Notes under the pieces: generated by a model | Told to the model about the DNA's origin: nothing | What the model saw: the letters and a program-made list of their open reading frames with translations, nothing else | Databases searched by the model: none | Made by a program: the position numbers and the translations under genes | Source of the DNA: Bacteroidia bacterium | GTDB taxonomy: Bacteria; Bacteroidota; Bacteroidia; Bacteroidales; P3 | Assembly: GCA_025999775.1 (NCBI GenBank) | Contig: BNXT01000041.1 | Location: 1-8,624, forward strand | Direction: 5' to 3' | DNA: 8,624 bases | Shown here: positions 5,639 through 8,624 of the stretch, one piece after another | Numbering within the stretch: the first letter of the stretch is position 1 | Layout: every line of letters starts with the position of its first letter

Positions 5639-7225
5639 TTATGCCACTGTATATTGATCAGCGATGAAAAGCGCTTGTTTTTCGAGTGTTTCCGACATCT
5701 CCGGCGTTAGTTTACCAGCCTTTAAGTCGGTTAGCAAGCCACTGTGATTTTCGCTTAGATGGCGCAAAAATGCACGTTGGAAGTCTTTAATATTCGCAAT
5801 GGGTACGCGTTTCAGCAGCCCCTTGGTACCGCAGAATATCAAAGCCACTTGATTTTCTACTTTCATAGGTTCATACTGGTCTTGCTTGAGTATCTCAACG
5901 TTGCGAGCGCCGGTTTCAATGACGGCTTTCGTAGCGCTATCAAGGTCAGACCCGAATTTGGCAAAGGCTTCCAACTCACGATATTGAGCTTGGTCTAAAC
6001 GCAATACGCCGGCTACTTTTTTCATGGACTTTATCTGTGCATTACCACCCACGCGCGATACCGAGATACCTACGTTGATAGCAGGTTTAACGCCGGATAA
6101 GAACAGCCCTGTTTCCAAGAATATCTGTCCATCGGTGATAGAAATCACGTTGGTCGGGATATAAGCCGAAATATCGCCTGCTTGTGTTTCGATGATAGGC
6201 AATGCCGTCAAAGAGCCGCCACCTTTGACCTTCGTCTTAAGGCTCTCCGGTAGATCGTTCATCTGTGCGGCAATCTTATCGGAGGAGATGATCTTAGCAG
6301 CACGTTCCAATAAACGCGAGTGTAGATAGAACACATCACCAGGATAGGCTTCACGTCCGGGTGGACGACGCAACAATAGGGATACCTCTCGATACGCCAC
6401 AGCTTGTTTGGACAAGTCGTCAAAAATTACCAAAGCATGGCGTCCTGTATCACGGAAGAACTCGCCGATAGCCGCGCCTGCAAACGGCGCATAGAACTGC
6501 ATGGCTGCTGCCGATGAGGCAGTCGCCGCAACAATCGTCGTATAAGCCATAGCTCCGTATTCCTCAAGCGTTTGAACGATATTGGCAATGGTCGAACCTT
6601 TTTGTCCACAAGCTACATAGATGCAATACACCGGCTCGCCACGGTCGTAAAATTCTTTTTGATTGATGATAGTATCAATCGCGATGGCTGTTTTACCGGT
6701 TTGGCGGTCGCCAATAATCAACTCACGTTGTCCGCGACCAATGGGCACCATAGAATCAATAGCTATCAAACCTGTTTGCAACGGCTCGTGTACGGGTTGA
6801 CGATAGATAACGCCCGGAGCCTTACGCTCCAGAGGCATTTCTACTAAGTCGCCTTTTATCTCTCCTTTACCATCAATAGGGTTACCTAAGGTGTCAATAA
6901 CACGACCTATCAGACCTTCGCCAACACGCAATGAAGCAATCTTGTTGACTCTTTTGACGGAGTGCCCCTCTTGAATATTATCAGGGTCGCCTAAAATCAC
7001 GACGCCGACATTATCTTCTTCAAGATTGAGCACTATGGCACGTTGTCCGGTGGCAACAAATTCCACTAACTCGCCCGATTGTGCGTTGGTAAGCCCATAC
7101 ACACGAGCAATACCATCACCTACTTCAAGAACCGTACCTACTTCTTCAAGTTTATTTTCGAGGGATAAACCCGATAACTGTTGTTTTAAAATTGCTGATA
7201 CTTCAGCCGGCTTAATACTGGACAT
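5639..7225 (-). CDS. atpA: F1F0 ATP synthase alpha subunit
   Basis: Alpha forms the F1 hexamer with beta and carries the non-catalytic nucleotide sites. The 528-residue product has the N-terminal beta-barrel ([17 protein letters not shown] at about 29-45), the Walker A loop GDRQTGKT (172-179), the Walker B region ALVIFDD (264-270) followed by [20 protein letters not shown], and [11 protein letters not shown], in which Arg391 corresponds to the arginine finger reaching into the beta catalytic site (E. coli alphaArg376). The C-terminal helical domain is complete ([11 protein letters not shown]). The ATG (7223-7225) gives the expected family N-terminus. It follows atpH by 12 bp and precedes atpG by 13 bp. 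No anomalies are visible. Confidence 0.98.
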   Translation of the reverse strand: MSSIKPAEVSAILKQQLSGLSLENKLEEVGTVLEVGDGIARVYGLTNAQSGELVEFVATGQRAIVLNLEEDNVGVVILGDPDNIQEGHSVKRVNKIASLRVGEGLIGRVIDTLGNPIDGKGEIKGDLVEMPLERKAPGVIYRQPVHEPLQTGLIAIDSMVPIGRGQRELIIGDRQTGKTAIAIDTIINQKEFYDRGEPVYCIYVACGQKGSTIANIVQTLEEYGAMAYTTIVAATASSAAAMQFYAPFAGAAIGEFFRDTGRHALVIFDDLSKQAVAYREVSLLLRRPPGREAYPGDVFYLHSRLLERAAKIISSDKIAAQMNDLPESLKTKVKGGGSLTALPIIETQAGDISAYIPTNVISITDGQIFLETGLFLSGVKPAINVGISVSRVGGNAQIKSMKKVAGVLRLDQAQYRELEAFAKFGSDLDSATKAVIETGARNVEILKQDQYEPMKVENQVALIFCGTKGLLKRVPIANIKDFQRAFLRHLSENHSGLLTDLKAGKLTPEMSETLEKQALFIADQYTVA

Positions 7226-7237
7226 ACTCTTTATCTT

Positions 7238-7795
7238 TTACAATTTTGAACGGTGCAAATTATATGCAAAGGTTCGTTTGAAACGTTTGATCTTACTCGC
7301 AACAGACGCATCAAACTCCAGACTATTGTACTGAATCTTGATACCCCCGAGGAGATTGGGATTTATTTTGTAGTGACAGACAACGTCTTTTTGCAACAAC
7401 GCTTCGAGTTTTTGTTGCAATAAGGATTGTTGTGCGTTGCTTGGCTCTTGTGCAACCGATATAACAACGGTTTCGATATTCTTTTTATCACGAAATACCT
7501 CAATGTAGGCTTTTGCGATACCCAAGATATTGCTAATTCTCAACTTACGAAGCACGAGCATCAGAAAGGATAGCGTCAAGGCAGATACATGGTCTTGTAA
7601 CAAGACATGCAGGATTTTGCCTTTTTGCACCGGACGAATAGCAGGGTTTGATAAAAACCTTTTAAAGTCGGGAGATTCAATGTACAGACTCATCAACTGT
7701 ACCATATCATCATAGATGATCTGTTCAGACCTGTCGCTTTCGGCGTAGCCGTAGAGCGCTTTAGCATAACGTATATCAAGGCGGTGACCGGTCAT
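7238..7795 (-). CDS. atpH: F1F0 ATP synthase delta subunit
   Basis: Delta (OSCP-like) caps F1 and links it to the peripheral b stalk. The 185-residue protein has the family layout: an N-terminal helical bundle beginning IRYAKALYGYAE, the SPDFKRFLSNPAI segment, then LTLSFLMLVLRKLRISNILGIAKAYIEVFRDK, and a C-terminal part ending in the typical PNLLGGIKIQYNSLEFDASVASKIKRFK. Length is as expected for this subunit. The ATG (7793-7795) shares its A with the last base of the atpF TAA (a TAATG overlap), which implies translational coupling of the two stalk subunits. Sequence conservation is lower than for alpha, as usual, but motif and position agree. Confidence 0.95.
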   Translation of the reverse strand: MTGHRLDIRYAKALYGYAESDRSEQIIYDDMVQLMSLYIESPDFKRFLSNPAIRPVQKGKILHVLLQDHVSALTLSFLMLVLRKLRISNILGIAKAYIEVFRDKKNIETVVISVAQEPSNAQQSLLQQKLEALLQKDVVCHYKINPNLLGGIKIQYNSLEFDASVASKIKRFKRTFAYNLHRSKL

Positions 7796-8295
7796 TAGAG
7801 GGTATTATTTTCTAATTGGACAATAGCTTTTTCGATAAGACGATCGTAGGTAGCGGGATTCTTAAGCGCATCTTCAAGAATTTTTTCCGCAATATCAATG
7901 GAGAGTGTTGCGATGTCATTCTTGAGGTCTTCGACAGCGGCTTTACGCTCGTTTTCGATAGCTTCTTTTGCACGGTTAAGCATTGCGTCGTAGTTTTGTT
8001 TAGCCTCTATCTGAACTTGCTCAAGCGTCTCTTTGCGTAGCGCCTCGGCACGCTTGATAATTTCTTCGCTTTCTTTGCGTGCTTCGCGTAGAATCTTCTC
8101 GTTGTCAGCTTGCAAAGTCTTCATTTCTTCGCGTGCTTTATCTGCTGCGGTCAACGCATCATTGATAGCTGCCTCTCGCTCTTTGAGTGATGTGAGAATA
8201 AATGGCCAAGCAAATTTCCGAAGCAGGAAGACCAGCAACAAAAACGACACGAGCATCCAAAACACTAAGCCTATACTGGGCGTAATAAGTTCCAT
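7795..8295 (-). CDS. atpF: F1F0 ATP synthase subunit b
   Basis: Subunit b is the membrane-anchored peripheral stalk that holds delta and alpha/beta against the turning rotor. The 166-residue protein has one N-terminal transmembrane helix (about residues 5-26, SIGLVFWMLVSFLLLVFLLRKFAWPFIL) and then a long, highly charged, alanine- and glutamate-rich helix (about 35-150) expected to form the right-handed dimeric coil. Only one b-type gene is visible, so a homodimer is likely. The ATG is at 8293-8295, 57 bp after the atpE stop; that spacer contains a small hairpin (8312-8327). The stop overlaps the atpH start by one base. Confidence 0.96.
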   Translation of the reverse strand: MELITPSIGLVFWMLVSFLLLVFLLRKFAWPFILTSLKEREAAINDALTAADKAREEMKTLQADNEKILREARKESEEIIKRAEALRKETLEQVQIEAKQNYDAMLNRAKEAIENERKAAVEDLKNDIATLSIDIAEKILEDALKNPATYDRLIEKAIVQLENNTL

Positions 8296-8311
8296 ATATA
8301 TTGTTATTTAA

Positions 8312-8327
8312 CCTTGTTAATACAAGG
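8312..8327 (-). other. Small hairpin in the atpE-atpF spacer
   Basis: CCTTGT (8312-8317) and ACAAGG (8322-8327) are perfect 6-bp arms around a 4-base loop, in the otherwise AT-rich 57-bp spacer (8296-8352), the longest gap in the operon. It lies just upstream of the atpF start and is not followed by a T-run, so it is unlikely to be a full terminator. It could stabilise or define an mRNA end after the c-subunit gene, which must be made in excess; this is inference. Confidence 0.4.
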
Positions 8328-8352
8328 AGTTTACTTAACAAACATTCGACTG

Positions 8353-8624
<272 letters not shown>

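Overview
The window looks like a chromosomal segment of a Bacteroidota bacterium, probably in or near Bacteroidales. Three things point there. The F-type ATP synthase genes run in the order atpE-atpF-atpH-atpA-atpG with no atpD or atpC after atpG. A surface protein ends in the C-terminal sorting domain of the type IX secretion system (T9SS). A tRNA-Lys gene has a promoter of the Bacteroidota type (TTTG, 20 bp, TAnnTTTG). No taxon can be named from the sequence alone.

Layout. Positions 1-235 (minus) hold the middle of a DUF1016/YhcG-like nuclease gene that has lost its 5' part exactly where the tRNA begins; two long perfect palindromes lie inside its reading frame. tRNA-Lys(UUU) is at 236-308 (minus), with its promoter at 326-357. 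A secreted T9SS-sorted protein with fibronectin-III-like repeats is at 359-2113 (minus). It overlaps by an ATGA the end of purD (purine synthesis), which is homologous only from about 3171 down to 2110 and lacks its first 75-80 codons. At that same point a plus-strand gene begins (about 3172-4626) for an exported protein with two formylglycine-generating-enzyme (FGE/SUMF1)-like domains; its own 5' end also looks cut. After a 114-bp convergent gap with a short degenerate repeat, positions 4741-8624 (minus) carry atpG, atpA, atpH, atpF and the 5'-incomplete atpE.

The atp genes form one tightly packed operon for the membrane c ring, the b and delta stalk, and the alpha and gamma subunits of a proton-type ATP synthase. 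The remaining genes do not form an obvious pathway. Their arrangement suggests rearrangement: two genes are broken at sharp junctions, one at a tRNA 3' end (a classic integration site) and one head to head with an unrelated gene. The second could also be a chimeric assembly join.

The most interesting signals are: (i) long perfect palindromes that stay in frame inside the DUF1016 fragment; (ii) the last 114 bases of the FGE-like gene, whose codon choice differs sharply from the rest and whose position and protein pattern match variable regions of diversity-generating retroelements (DGRs), although no reverse transcriptase or template repeat is in the window; and (iii) the purD/FGE head-to-head junction.
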